DNA of 64,000 nt, from assembly GCA_963772975.1 (NCBI GenBank), contig CAVYZH010000002.1:62001-126000 (forward strand). Reading direction: 5' to 3'. Position 1 is the first letter of the stretch. Every line of letters starts with the position of its first letter. Below, in pieces: positions 55,951-64,000 of the stretch. The notes beneath the pieces were generated by a model, which saw only the letters and a program-made list of their open reading frames with translations, ran no database searches and had not been told where the DNA came from. The stretch is from AC-32 sp963772975. GTDB taxonomy: Bacteria; Actinomycetota; Thermoleophilia; Gaiellales; Gaiellaceae. Position numbers and translations under genes: made by a program.

Positions 55951-57154
55951 CTCTGAAGAGCCCGCCGAAGGAGACCCAGTGCCCGTTGTGGTAGCGCTGG
56001 AGCTTCGCCTGGTCGAGCGGGAAGTGGTCGGACGCGCTCGTCTTGACCGTGATCCCGGGCAGCAGGAACGGGTCGTTCTTGACGTTCAGGCTCGTCGCGG
56101 CCTTCATGATCCCGGCGCGCGTCGGGTTCTTGCCGGCCTTCTTCAGCGCGGCGACGAACGTGTGCGCGACCGACATCCCGTAGACGGCGTAGACGTCGTT
56201 CGGGTTTCCGCCCTGGTAGCGCTTCATGATCGAGCGGTAGAGCTTCACGCCCGCGTCCTTGGCCCAGTGCGCGTCGGTCGGGTCCTTCAGGAAGACGATC
56301 GAGAGCGAGCCCTCGGTCTGCTTCTGTCCCGCGCCCGCCTTGGCGAGGCCCATGATGTTGGCCGCGCTCGAGACCGCGTTGACGTAGACCTTCGGCGTCC
56401 AGCCGAGCTTGTGCGCGTAGACGAATGACTGAATCGTGAAGAGCGGCGTCGCGAAGACCATCAGCGTGTTCACCTTCGCCGCCTTCAGGCGCGCCATCTG
56501 GGACTGCACGTCGGAGTCGGTCACCTCGTAGCCCTGCTTGGACACGATCTGCTTCGCCTTCTTGCCGAGACCGTTGCGCAGCCCGGTGAGCAGGTCCTTG
56601 CCGAAGTCGTCGTTCTGGTAGAGGACGCCGATTCGCGCCTTCGGGCTCGTCTTGGCGACGTAGCGGCCGTAGATCGTGCCCTCGGCGCGGTAGTTCGGCT
56701 GGTAGCCGATCGTGTACGGGTACTGCTTGTAGTCCTTGCCGAAGGTCGTCCCGCCGCTGGCGACGAACAGCTGCGGCACCTTGCTCGCGTTCAGGTAGGC
56801 GCGCGTGGCGAGGTTCTGTTCGGTGCCGAGACTGTTGAAGATCGCGAAGACCTTGTCCTGCTGGACGAGCTCACGGGTCTTGTCGATCGTCTTGGACGGG
56901 TCGTACGCGTCGTCCTTGTAGATGTACTTGATCTTCCGCTTGTTCACGCCGCCGTTGGCGTTGACGTAGCGGAAGTAGGCCGCGGCGCCCTTCGCCACCG
57001 ACTGGTAGGCCGAGGCCGGCCCGCTCAGCGGGGTCGTGCCGCCGATCACGACCTGCGTCGACGTGATGCCGGTCTCGGAAGCGGCTCCCGACGCGACGGT
57101 CGCGAGCGCCAGCGCACCGAGCGCGCACAGGATCAGGTGAGTCGTCCTCGTCAC
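55943..57154 (-). CDS. Branched-chain amino acid ABC transporter substrate-binding protein (operon 2)
   Basis: A 403-residue extracellular binding protein with a cleavable signal peptide (HLILCALGALALATVASGA, about residues 5-25) and no lipobox, unlike the operon 1 receptor. TQVVIGGTTPLSGPASAYQ, VNKRKIKYIYKDDAYDPSK and YQNDDFGKDLLTGL match the Peripla_BP_6 family. It ends by overlapping the EamA gene by 8 bases on the other strand, and lies 7 bases after livM of operon 2, so here the receptor is the last gene of its operon. Confidence 0.9.
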   Translation of the reverse strand: MTRTTHLILCALGALALATVASGAASETGITSTQVVIGGTTPLSGPASAYQSVAKGAAAYFRYVNANGGVNKRKIKYIYKDDAYDPSKTIDKTRELVQQDKVFAIFNSLGTEQNLATRAYLNASKVPQLFVASGGTTFGKDYKQYPYTIGYQPNYRAEGTIYGRYVAKTSPKARIGVLYQNDDFGKDLLTGLRNGLGKKAKQIVSKQGYEVTDSDVQSQMARLKAAKVNTLMVFATPLFTIQSFVYAHKLGWTPKVYVNAVSSAANIMGLAKAGAGQKQTEGSLSIVFLKDPTDAHWAKDAGVKLYRSIMKRYQGGNPNDVYAVYGMSVAHTFVAALKKAGKNPTRAGIMKAATSLNVKNDPFLLPGITVKTSASDHFPLDQAKLQRYHNGHWVSFGGLFRVR

Positions 57155-57161
57155 AGCCCCT

Positions 57162-58172
57162 CTAGGGACGAAGGTATAGCCGGGTTGTTAGGGGTCTGGC
57201 AACTCGGCGCAGCAGGCCGCCCGCGCCGGTCGGGAGCAGGATCATCACGAGGATGATCGCGGCCCCGTAGAGGAAGTCCGGGACGCCAGGCTTGCTCGAG
57301 ATGCGGGTCGAGAGCTCGGGAACGTACTGCACGAAGAACGCGCCCACCACCATCCCCGGCAGCGAGCCAAGACCGCCGACGACGGCGCCGACGAGGAGCA
57401 GGATCGAAAGCAGGAAGGTGAACGAGAGCGGGTTGACGATCTCGGCCTGGATCGCGAGCAGCGCCCCTGCGACGCCGGCGTAGACGCCGCTGATCGCGAA
57501 GGCGAGCGTCTTCGTGCGCGCGAGGTCGATCCCGACCGAGACCGCCGCGACCTCGCTGTCGCGCACGGCCCGGAAGGTGCGACCGAGCCGGCCGCGGACG
57601 ATCAGCCAGGCGATCACGAATGCGATCAGGCCGATCCCCCAGGTCAGGTAGTAGAGGAAGTGGTTCTGGGTGGTCGTGTGGCCGAAGATCGTGACCGTGC
57701 CGCTGAGGCCGGTCACCTGCAGCGGTGCCTGCTCGAGCAGGCGCAGGCCCTGGCCGCCTCCCGTCAGCCCGGAGAACTTCTTCAGCAGCGAGGGCATCGC
57801 CACCGCGAAGGCGAAGGTGGCGAGCGCGAGGTAGATCCCGGACAGGCGCAACGCCGGCAGGCCGATCAGGAAGCCGACCACGCCGGCGGCGATCCCGGCG
57901 AGCGGGATCGTCCAGACGTCGCGCCAGTGCTCGTGCACCGCGAGCGCCGCGGTCGTGTAGCCGCCGACCGCCATCAGCGCGCCGTGGCCGAGCGAGATCT
58001 GGCCCGTGTAGCCGGTGAGGATGTTCAGCCCGACGATCGCGATGAAGAAGACCCCCGCCTGCGCGAGGTCGCGCGAGTGGAAGTCGCTCACCAGGTGCGG
58101 CGCCAGCGCATACAGCGCGACCACGGCGCCCGCCGTAAGCGCCCAGACCCCGATCCCGAGCCAGCGCCTCAT
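57162..58172 (-). CDS. livM: Branched-chain amino acid ABC transporter permease LivM (operon 2)
   Basis: A 336-residue LivM of standard length with about 9-10 helices. VGLNILTGYTGQISLGHGALMAVGGY is the conserved N-terminal block (given in family form), and RTFRAVRDSEVAAVSVGIDLART is the ATPase-contact loop. It is more than 100 residues shorter than operon 1 LivM, lacking the extended termini. The ATG overlaps the livH stop as ATGA. Confidence 0.93.
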   Translation of the reverse strand: MRRWLGIGVWALTAGAVVALYALAPHLVSDFHSRDLAQAGVFFIAIVGLNILTGYTGQISLGHGALMAVGGYTTAALAVHEHWRDVWTIPLAGIAAGVVGFLIGLPALRLSGIYLALATFAFAVAMPSLLKKFSGLTGGGQGLRLLEQAPLQVTGLSGTVTIFGHTTTQNHFLYYLTWGIGLIAFVIAWLIVRGRLGRTFRAVRDSEVAAVSVGIDLARTKTLAFAISGVYAGVAGALLAIQAEIVNPLSFTFLLSILLLVGAVVGGLGSLPGMVVGAFFVQYVPELSTRISSKPGVPDFLYGAAIILVMILLPTGAGGLLRRVARPLTTRLYLRP

Positions 58173-59071
58173 ACGCGCGTCACCTCCGCGCGGCCGAAGA
58201 GGCCGGTCGGCTTGACAAGCAGCACGCCCAGGATCACCGCGAGCGCGACCGGCAGCCGCAGGTCGGTGCCGACCCAGTCGACATAGGTGCCGATCAGGTT
58301 GATCAGCACGCCGAGCAGCAGCGAGCCGACGACCGCGCCGAGCGGGCTGCCGAGCCCGCCGAGCACGGCGCCGGCGAACGCGTACAGGAGCACCGGCTGC
58401 ATCAGGTTCTGGTCGAAGCTGGCGAGCGCCGGCGCCGTCAACATCCCGGAGACCGCGCCCATCGCCGCGGCCAGCCCCCAGCCGAGCGCGAGCATCCAGC
58501 TGACACGCACGCCGACGAGGCGCGTCGCCTCCGGGTTGACTGCCGCGGCGCGCGAGGCGAGGCCGAGCTTGGTGAAGCGGAAGAAGAGCCAGAGCAGCCC
58601 GACCGCGCCCAGCGAGACCGCGATCGTGCCCAGGTCCTGGATCGAGAAGGCGACGCCGGCGATCTCGATCGGCCGCGTCGAGAAGGCATTCGGCAGGCTC
58701 CGCACCTCCGGCGACCAGATCCAGCGGGCTGCGCCACTGACGAGGAAGAAGAGCCCGAGCGTGACGATCACCACCGTCAGCACCGGAGCTCGCTCGACCG
58801 GCTTGATCACGACCCGCTCGACGGCCACACCGCCGAGGAACGAGAGCGCGACCGTGAGGAAGAACGCGCCCCAGTAGGAGAGGCCGTGGTGGACGAGCGA
58901 CCAGGCGATGAAGGTCGAGAACATCGCCATCTCGCCCTGCGCGAAGTTGACCACGCCCGTCGAGCGGTAGATGAGGACGAGCGCGACGGCGAGCGTCGCC
59001 CAGACCCCGCCGGAAGAGAGGCCGATCACGATCTGCTGCGCCAACTGCGTCCAGTCGAAGGCGAGCAGCAT
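58169..59071 (-). CDS. livH: Branched-chain amino acid ABC transporter permease LivH (operon 2)
   Basis: A 300-residue LivH with about 8 helices. LSSGGVWATLAVALVLIYRSTG and NFAQGEMAMFSTF mark the N-terminal block; RAAAVNPEATRLVGV is the coupling loop. Its first base overlaps the last base of livF (stop and start share one base). The sequence is clearly diverged from operon 1 LivH, arguing against a recent duplication. Confidence 0.93.
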   Translation of the reverse strand: MLLAFDWTQLAQQIVIGLSSGGVWATLAVALVLIYRSTGVVNFAQGEMAMFSTFIAWSLVHHGLSYWGAFFLTVALSFLGGVAVERVVIKPVERAPVLTVVIVTLGLFFLVSGAARWIWSPEVRSLPNAFSTRPIEIAGVAFSIQDLGTIAVSLGAVGLLWLFFRFTKLGLASRAAAVNPEATRLVGVRVSWMLALGWGLAAAMGAVSGMLTAPALASFDQNLMQPVLLYAFAGAVLGGLGSPLGAVVGSLLLGVLINLIGTYVDWVGTDLRLPVALAVILGVLLVKPTGLFGRAEVTRV

Positions 59072-59787
59072 CAGTAGCCCAGGTAGGAGCGTCGCACGGA
59101 TTCGTCGCGCTGCAGGGCTGTGCTGTCGCCCTCGACCGCGACCTTGCCGACTTCGAGCACGTACGCGCGGGCCGACGCCTCCAGCGCGAGGACCGCATTC
59201 TGCTCGACGACGAGCACGGCGAGGCCTTCGCGCTCGTTCAGCTCGCCGACGATGCGGAAGATCTCTGCGACCACGAGCGGCGCGAGCCCGAGCGACGGCT
59301 CGTCCAGCAGCAGCAGGCGCGGACGCAGCATCAGCGCGCGGGCGAGCGCGAGCATCTGCTGCTCGCCACCGCTGAGCGTCCCGGCGCGTTGGTCGCGCCG
59401 CTCCTCGAGGCGCGGGAAGTAGCCGAGCACGCGCCCCTCGTCCTCCTTGATCGCCGAGCGGTCGCGGCGCGTGTAGGCGCCGAGGCGGAGGTTCTCGCCC
59501 ACGGTCAGGTCGGTCAGCGTGCCGCGGCCCTCCGGCACGTGGGCGATCCCGGCTCGGGTCGTGGCTTCAGGCGAGCTGCCGGCGATGCTCTTGCCGGCGA
59601 AGGCGATCCGCCCCGCGCGCTTGACCGACCCCGAGATCGCGCGCAGGGTGGTCGTCTTCCCGGCGCCGTTCGCGCCCAGCACCGCCACGGCCTCGCCCTC
59701 GCCGACGCTGAGCGAGATCCCGTGTAGCGCGATCACCGGCCCGTAGCGGGCGGTCACGTCCTCGAGCTCGAGCAACGCCTCAGGCAA
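59071..59787 (-). CDS. livF: Branched-chain amino acid ABC transporter ATP-binding protein LivF (operon 2)
   Basis: A 238-residue ATPase with Walker A GANGAGKTT, signature TLSGGEQQMLALARAL, Walker B LLLLDEPSLGLAP and the LivF-type VEQNA switch. It overlaps livG by 8 bases upstream and livH by one base downstream. In this operon the ATPase genes come first (livG-livF-livH-livM-receptor), the reverse of operon 1. Confidence 0.94.
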   Translation of the reverse strand: MPEALLELEDVTARYGPVIALHGISLSVGEGEAVAVLGANGAGKTTTLRAISGSVKRAGRIAFAGKSIAGSSPEATTRAGIAHVPEGRGTLTDLTVGENLRLGAYTRRDRSAIKEDEGRVLGYFPRLEERRDQRAGTLSGGEQQMLALARALMLRPRLLLLDEPSLGLAPLVVAEIFRIVGELNEREGLAVLVVEQNAVLALEASARAYVLEVGKVAVEGDSTALQRDESVRRSYLGY

Positions 59788-60487
59788 CGGCCGTCTTCCC
59801 TAGGTAGGCCTCGATCACCTTCGGGTCGCTCTGTACCTCAGTCGGGGTGCCGCTCGCGATCAGCCGTCCGAAGTCGAGTACGTGCACGCGGTCGGCGACG
59901 CCCATCACGAGGCCCATGTGGTGCTCGACCAGCAGCAGCGTCAGCTCGAAGTCCTTGCGCAGGTTGCGGATCAGGTCGCCGAGCTCGCCGACCTCCTCGT
60001 GGTTGAGGCCGCCGGCCGGCTCGTCGAGCAGCAGCAGCCGCGGCCCCGCGGCGAGGGCTCGGGCGAGCTCGACCCGCTTGCGCGTGCCGTAGGAGAGCTC
60101 GGCTGCCTGCCGATGCGCGAGCGGCGAGAGGCCGACGTAGGCGAGCAGCTCGCGGGCGCTGCGGCCGCGGCGCGCATGGCGGCCGACGAGCACGTGCTCG
60201 AGCACCGTCATCGACTCGAACAGCTCGACGTTCTGGAACGTGCGCGCGATCCCGAGGCGAACGACGCGGTGTGGCGGCGTGCGCAGCAGGCTCTCGCCGT
60301 CGAACGCGATCTCGCCCTCGTCGGGCTTGTAGAGGCGCGTGATCAGGTTGAAAAGCGTCGTCTTGCCGGCGCCGTTCGGGCCGATCAGGCCGACGATCTC
60401 GCCCTCGCCGACGTCGAGCGTCACGTCGTCGACAGCCACGACCCCGCCGAACCGCCGCGTCACGTGCTCGACCGAGAGCAGGGCCAC
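59780..60487 (-). CDS. livG: Branched-chain amino acid ABC transporter ATP-binding protein LivG (operon 2)
   Basis: A 235-residue LivG with Walker A GPNGAGKTT, NLITRLYKPDEGEIAFDGESLL, signature AAELSYGTRKRVELARAL, Walker B LLLLDEPAGGLNHEE and the VEHHMGLVMGVADRVHVLDFG switch. The LTRLY insert is a little shorter than in operon 1. GTG start at 60487, 24 bases after the YyaL gene stop, so the Liv operon may be read through from yyaL. Confidence 0.94.
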   Translation of the reverse strand: MALLSVEHVTRRFGGVVAVDDVTLDVGEGEIVGLIGPNGAGKTTLFNLITRLYKPDEGEIAFDGESLLRTPPHRVVRLGIARTFQNVELFESMTVLEHVLVGRHARRGRSARELLAYVGLSPLAHRQAAELSYGTRKRVELARALAAGPRLLLLDEPAGGLNHEEVGELGDLIRNLRKDFELTLLLVEHHMGLVMGVADRVHVLDFGRLIASGTPTEVQSDPKVIEAYLGKTAVA

Positions 60488-60511
60488 GCGCGGATCGTAA
60501 GCGGATGCGGT

Positions 60512-62388
<1,877 letters not shown>

Positions 62389-62392
<4 letters not shown>

Positions 62393-62407
62393 CTTTGTAC
62401 GGTAACG
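62389..62407. repeat. Left copy of a 19-base direct repeat holding the YyaL -10 element
   Basis: tcacctttgtacggtaacg is identical to 63843-63861. On the minus strand it includes the YyaL start codon (GTG, 62392-62390) and the -10 hexamer TACCGT six bases before it. The core gtacggtaac reads as a -10 on both strands (TACGGT on plus, TACCGT on minus). The flanking bases on both sides differ from those of the other copy. Confidence 0.85.
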
Positions 62408-62502
62408 ACTTCGGGGCTGTGGCTGGCTCAGGCCGACCCCTAAAAGCACCTGTTTAAGCCGTTCCTGGTGCTACGGTCTCAGACCGGCTACGGGCTGCTC
62501 AC

Positions 62503-62530
62503 GGGTACCAGGGATACCAAGTGGGTACCA
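62503..62530 (+). repeat. Left cluster of GGG(A)TACCA motifs
   Basis: Three copies in 28 bases: gggtacca (62503), gggatacca (62511) and gggtacca (62523). Matching copies occur near the other end of the segment at 63767-63787. Short, closely spaced copies in the same orientation at both ends resemble recombinase or transposase arm-binding sites, or target-site-like repeats of an integrated element. Confidence 0.55.
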
Positions 62531-63091
62531 GCCACTCTTTGTTCGCGCGCGCGAGGCTATCCACGGCTTCCCGTAGCCTCAGGCAGCCGAGCGGGGCCGA
62601 GCCCGACAGAACCAGTTGGCCAGAACTGGGAACTGTTGGCGCGCCAGTCGCCGCAGGCGCCGGGGCATCGGCTCCGCTCGGTACACAAGCAAGGTTTCAA
62701 GCCGACGTGTCCTTGTCCATGGTCCGTCCGGCCCATCTTCTTCGCCATCGGGACCTAATCACGGCATCGCGGCAAGAAGGACGATGGACATCCAGCGCGG
62801 GCCGCGTCCGCCGAGGGCCGGGGGTAGGGCCAGTTAGCCCTCGACCGCAAACGGGCGCGGCCACCTAAGCAGACGCAATGACCGTCTGGTTCTTGCGTCG
62901 CGGGTCAGCCCCTGCCGCCCGCTTCGGTGAGCCAGCCCTTGAAGATGACTCGCTTGGGTCAAGACAGCCGCTGGCTCACGCACGTCTTAGAGAGCGGGTC
63001 AGGGGCTGCCGGTTTCAAATGGGGACGCCGGGGCGTCTGGCCCATTATGCTCAGTTAGCCGTCCGGCCCCCAGCCGAGAAGGCGGGAGCCG

Positions 63092-63208
63092 ATGCTGGCA
63101 TTTCTGTTCAGGCTGGAGACCCAGGACGGTACGCCTGCCGAGCCTGGTGAGCTGCGCGATGAGGACGGCGATGCGCCGCCCGTGCTGGTGGTCGAGGAGA
63201 CGACTTGA
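63092..63208 (+). CDS. 38-residue ORF, possibly a shortened small acidic protein
   Basis: Begins MLAFLFRLETQDGTPAEP and ends in an acidic PPVLVVEETT. A ggcggga site lies 4 bases upstream of the ATG. It is the only frame in the segment with gene-like codon use. From memory it recalls a small actinobacterial protein type with an N-terminal RLETPDGTPAEP-like and C-terminal PVLVVE-like end, about twice as long; if so, the middle is missing here. That comparison is unverified. Confidence 0.35.
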   Translation: MLAFLFRLETQDGTPAEPGELRDEDGDAPPVLVVEETT

Positions 63209-63766
63209 CCGGGAGCTTCCGAACCAAGGCACAAGATCCGCCCCTGCAGGGGATCTAAGAAGATGCCGGGCGGCTGCGGCTCCCGGCCGAGGGACTGGGG
63301 GGCGGCCCCCGTCCCCAGGAAGGGAGGAGTCGCCCGGCCAGTCTATTTTGCACCGGGCGACCCGCTGTAGCGCTGGCCAGCGGTGCAGTCATCAAAGACA
63401 ACGTGCAGCCCAAGCCGGTGGGCTTGGTGTACGAACGAAGGGAGGCGGGGCACCCCTAGTGGGCCGCAAAGGGGGGACGAGCCCTAAGGCAATGACCACT
63501 TCGCAGGTTTCGGCGCCTACACACGTCTGCTTGGGCGCGAGTCGGCACGTCCTCCACCGGACTCACGGCTTCTCCCTAGGGGAGAGCGGGAGGGCGTGCC
63601 CGGCTCCCTTTCCTCGTACTCAAAGATGTAGCGAAAGCGGTTGCCCGAGGGCGGAACATGCATCGTGCATTCCACAGGGGAGAAAGGTGGCGGCCGCTCT
63701 CGCCTGGGCTCGCCAGACCCTATAGCACTTCCTTGGCCTGTCCTAATCCGCCGCTAAGCGAACTTG

Positions 63767-63787
63767 GGGATACCAGCAGGGATACCA
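63767..63787 (+). repeat. Right cluster of GGGATACCA motifs
   Basis: Two copies of gggatacca, at 63767-63775 and 63779-63787, immediately before the terminator. They match the cluster at 62503-62530 in orientation and near-identity. Confidence 0.55.
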
Positions 63788-63810
63788 AAGCCCCGTTTCG
63801 GCGGGGCTTT
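63787..63810 (+). terminator. Strong intrinsic terminator
   Basis: aaagccccg and cggggcttt form a 9-bp stem with a tttcgg loop, followed by cctttt. The A-run before and T-run after make it potentially bidirectional. It lies 54 bases before the cyclase start and would insulate the cyclase from transcription coming out of the structured segment. Confidence 0.85.
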
Positions 63811-63842
63811 CCTTTTGGATAGACGGTTTGCAGGGCCGTCTC

Positions 63843-63861
63843 TCACCTTTGTACGGTAACG
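63843..63861. repeat. Right copy of the 19-base direct repeat, holding the cyclase -10 element
   Basis: Identical to 62389-62407. On the plus strand TACGGT lies six bases before the GTG (63864) of the cyclase gene, the same spacing as at YyaL and murJ. The CAC near its left end is the relic of what would be the YyaL start codon if the intervening segment were absent. Confidence 0.85.
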
Positions 63862-63863
63862 GC

Positions 63864-64000
63864 GTGGCTCTTCCGGGCGGCACCGTCACCTTCCTGTTCA
63901 CCGACGTCGAGGGCTCGACGCGCCTGCTCCAGGAGCTCGGTGATGACTACGGGCAGGTGGTGGCCGACCACCGCCGCCTGCTGCGCGAGGTCTTCCAGGC
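63864..64000 (+). CDS. Class III nucleotidyl cyclase, N-terminal part (runs off window)
   Basis: Forty-five codons from a GTG start: an ALPGGTVTFLFTDVEGSTRL opening with the FxDVEGST motif that binds the catalytic metal, then LLQELGDDYGQVVADHRRLLREVF. This is the start of the adenylate/guanylate cyclase domain found in actinobacterial proteins that often continue into AAA ATPase and TPR regions. The metal-binding Asp of the first motif is present; the rest is outside the window. A leaderless promoter is predicted from the -10 six bases upstream. Confidence 0.9.
   Translation, partial: MALPGGTVTFLFTDVEGSTRLLQELGDDYGQVVADHRRLLREVFQ

Larger units (their letters stand above)
63234..63810 (+). 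ncRNA. Candidate structured RNA of unknown class
   Basis: About 580 bases packed with perfect hairpins: agatcc..ggatct (63234-63256), gccggg..cccggc (63265-63287), ggac-ggggg..ccccc-gtcc (63292-63314), a 9-bp stem gtcgcccgg/ccgggcgac (63329-63361), ccaagcc/ggcttgg (63410-63427), tctcc/ggaga (63571-63585), ggaa-atgca/tgcat-ttcc (63653-63673), and a final terminator. I looked for RNase P (GAGGAAAGUCC, ACAGNRA), tmRNA (tag and T-arm), SRP RNA (GGAAG core) and group II domain V motifs and found none. The strand is inferred from the terminator. Confidence 0.45.
62408..63842. other. 1435-base non-coding, structured segment between direct repeats
   Basis: The window's only long stretch without a convincing long gene. 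Open frames in it are short and lack the normal third-position bias, except for a 38-codon ORF at 63092. It contains many inverted repeats: gacgcaa/ttgcgtc (62872-62878, 62893-62899), and nested arms cagcccctg/caggggctg (62906-62914, 63000-63008) around gtgagccagc/gctggctcac (62927-62936, 62970-62979), besides those in the 3' third. Clusters of GGG(A)TACCA lie near each end. No transposase, integrase or tRNA is encoded. It looks like a non-autonomous insertion. Confidence 0.6.

Noticed and set aside
62408..63842. tmRNA, RNase P RNA, SRP RNA or group II intron
   Set aside because: No GAGGAAAGUCC or ACAGNRA block, no T-arm GGTTCGA with a tag-peptide frame, no GGAAG..GGAAGC core and no domain V-like hairpin was found on either strand by eye.
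62408..63842. CRISPR array
   Set aside because: The GGG(A)TACCA motifs are too short and irregularly spaced, and there are no regular spacers or cas genes.

Overview
The window is gene-dense, very GC-rich actinobacterial DNA. Strong codon bias to G/C at third positions, many GTG/TTG starts, frequent 4-base stop/start overlaps and several promoters only 6-9 bases from a start codon suggest an Actinomycetota genome. The gene families (RHH regulator plus DUF4097, paired branched-chain amino-acid ABC systems, a class III cyclase opening with FTDVEGST) resemble class Thermoleophilia (Gaiellales/Solirubrobacterales). The class assignment is inference; no rRNA is present.

Layout. 0-5.4 kb: 5' end of uvrA under a LexA-type SOS box, a RAYT transposase, small membrane proteins, a phosphoesterase and uvrB. 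5.4-9.4 kb: an operon of an RHH regulator, a 31-residue protein, a DUF4097 beta-repeat protein and two MFS exporters. 9.4-17.5 kb: lytic transglycosylase, coaE, rpsA, a GGDEF/HD-GYP pair for c-di-GMP turnover, and a frameshifted polA. 17.5-28.7 kb: GNAT, LarA-like protein, a first Liv ABC operon with its binding protein, tRNA-Leu(CAA), pfkA and a GT39-type transferase. 29-35 kb: two aldehyde dehydrogenase-like genes and deoC, separated by a broken M36-like peptidase, then a frameshifted HAD phosphatase and era. 35-53.6 kb: a long minus-strand housekeeping block (cdd, DgkA-PAP2 fusion, ybeY, phoH, yqeY, HIT, mtaB, prmA, dnaJ, hrcA, hemW, lepA, GNAT, murJ, holA, comEC, comEA, leuS) with rpsT on the other strand. 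53.7-62.4 kb: lysA, an EamA transporter, a second complete Liv ABC operon and a YyaL-type thioredoxin-domain protein.

The most unusual part is 62.4-63.9 kb. A 1435-base segment without a convincing long gene, rich in perfect hairpins and ending in a strong terminator, lies between two copies of a 19-base direct repeat. Each copy holds the -10 element of a leaderless gene: YyaL on the left (minus strand) and a nucleotidyl cyclase on the right (plus strand). Removing the segment and one repeat leaves a compact bidirectional promoter whose two starts are 18 bases apart. The simplest reading is an insertion of a structured, probably transcribed element into that promoter.

Three genes have apparent single-base or multiple frame breaks (polA, the HAD phosphatase, the M36 peptidase). 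The first two look like single indels and may be assembly errors; the peptidase looks truly decayed.
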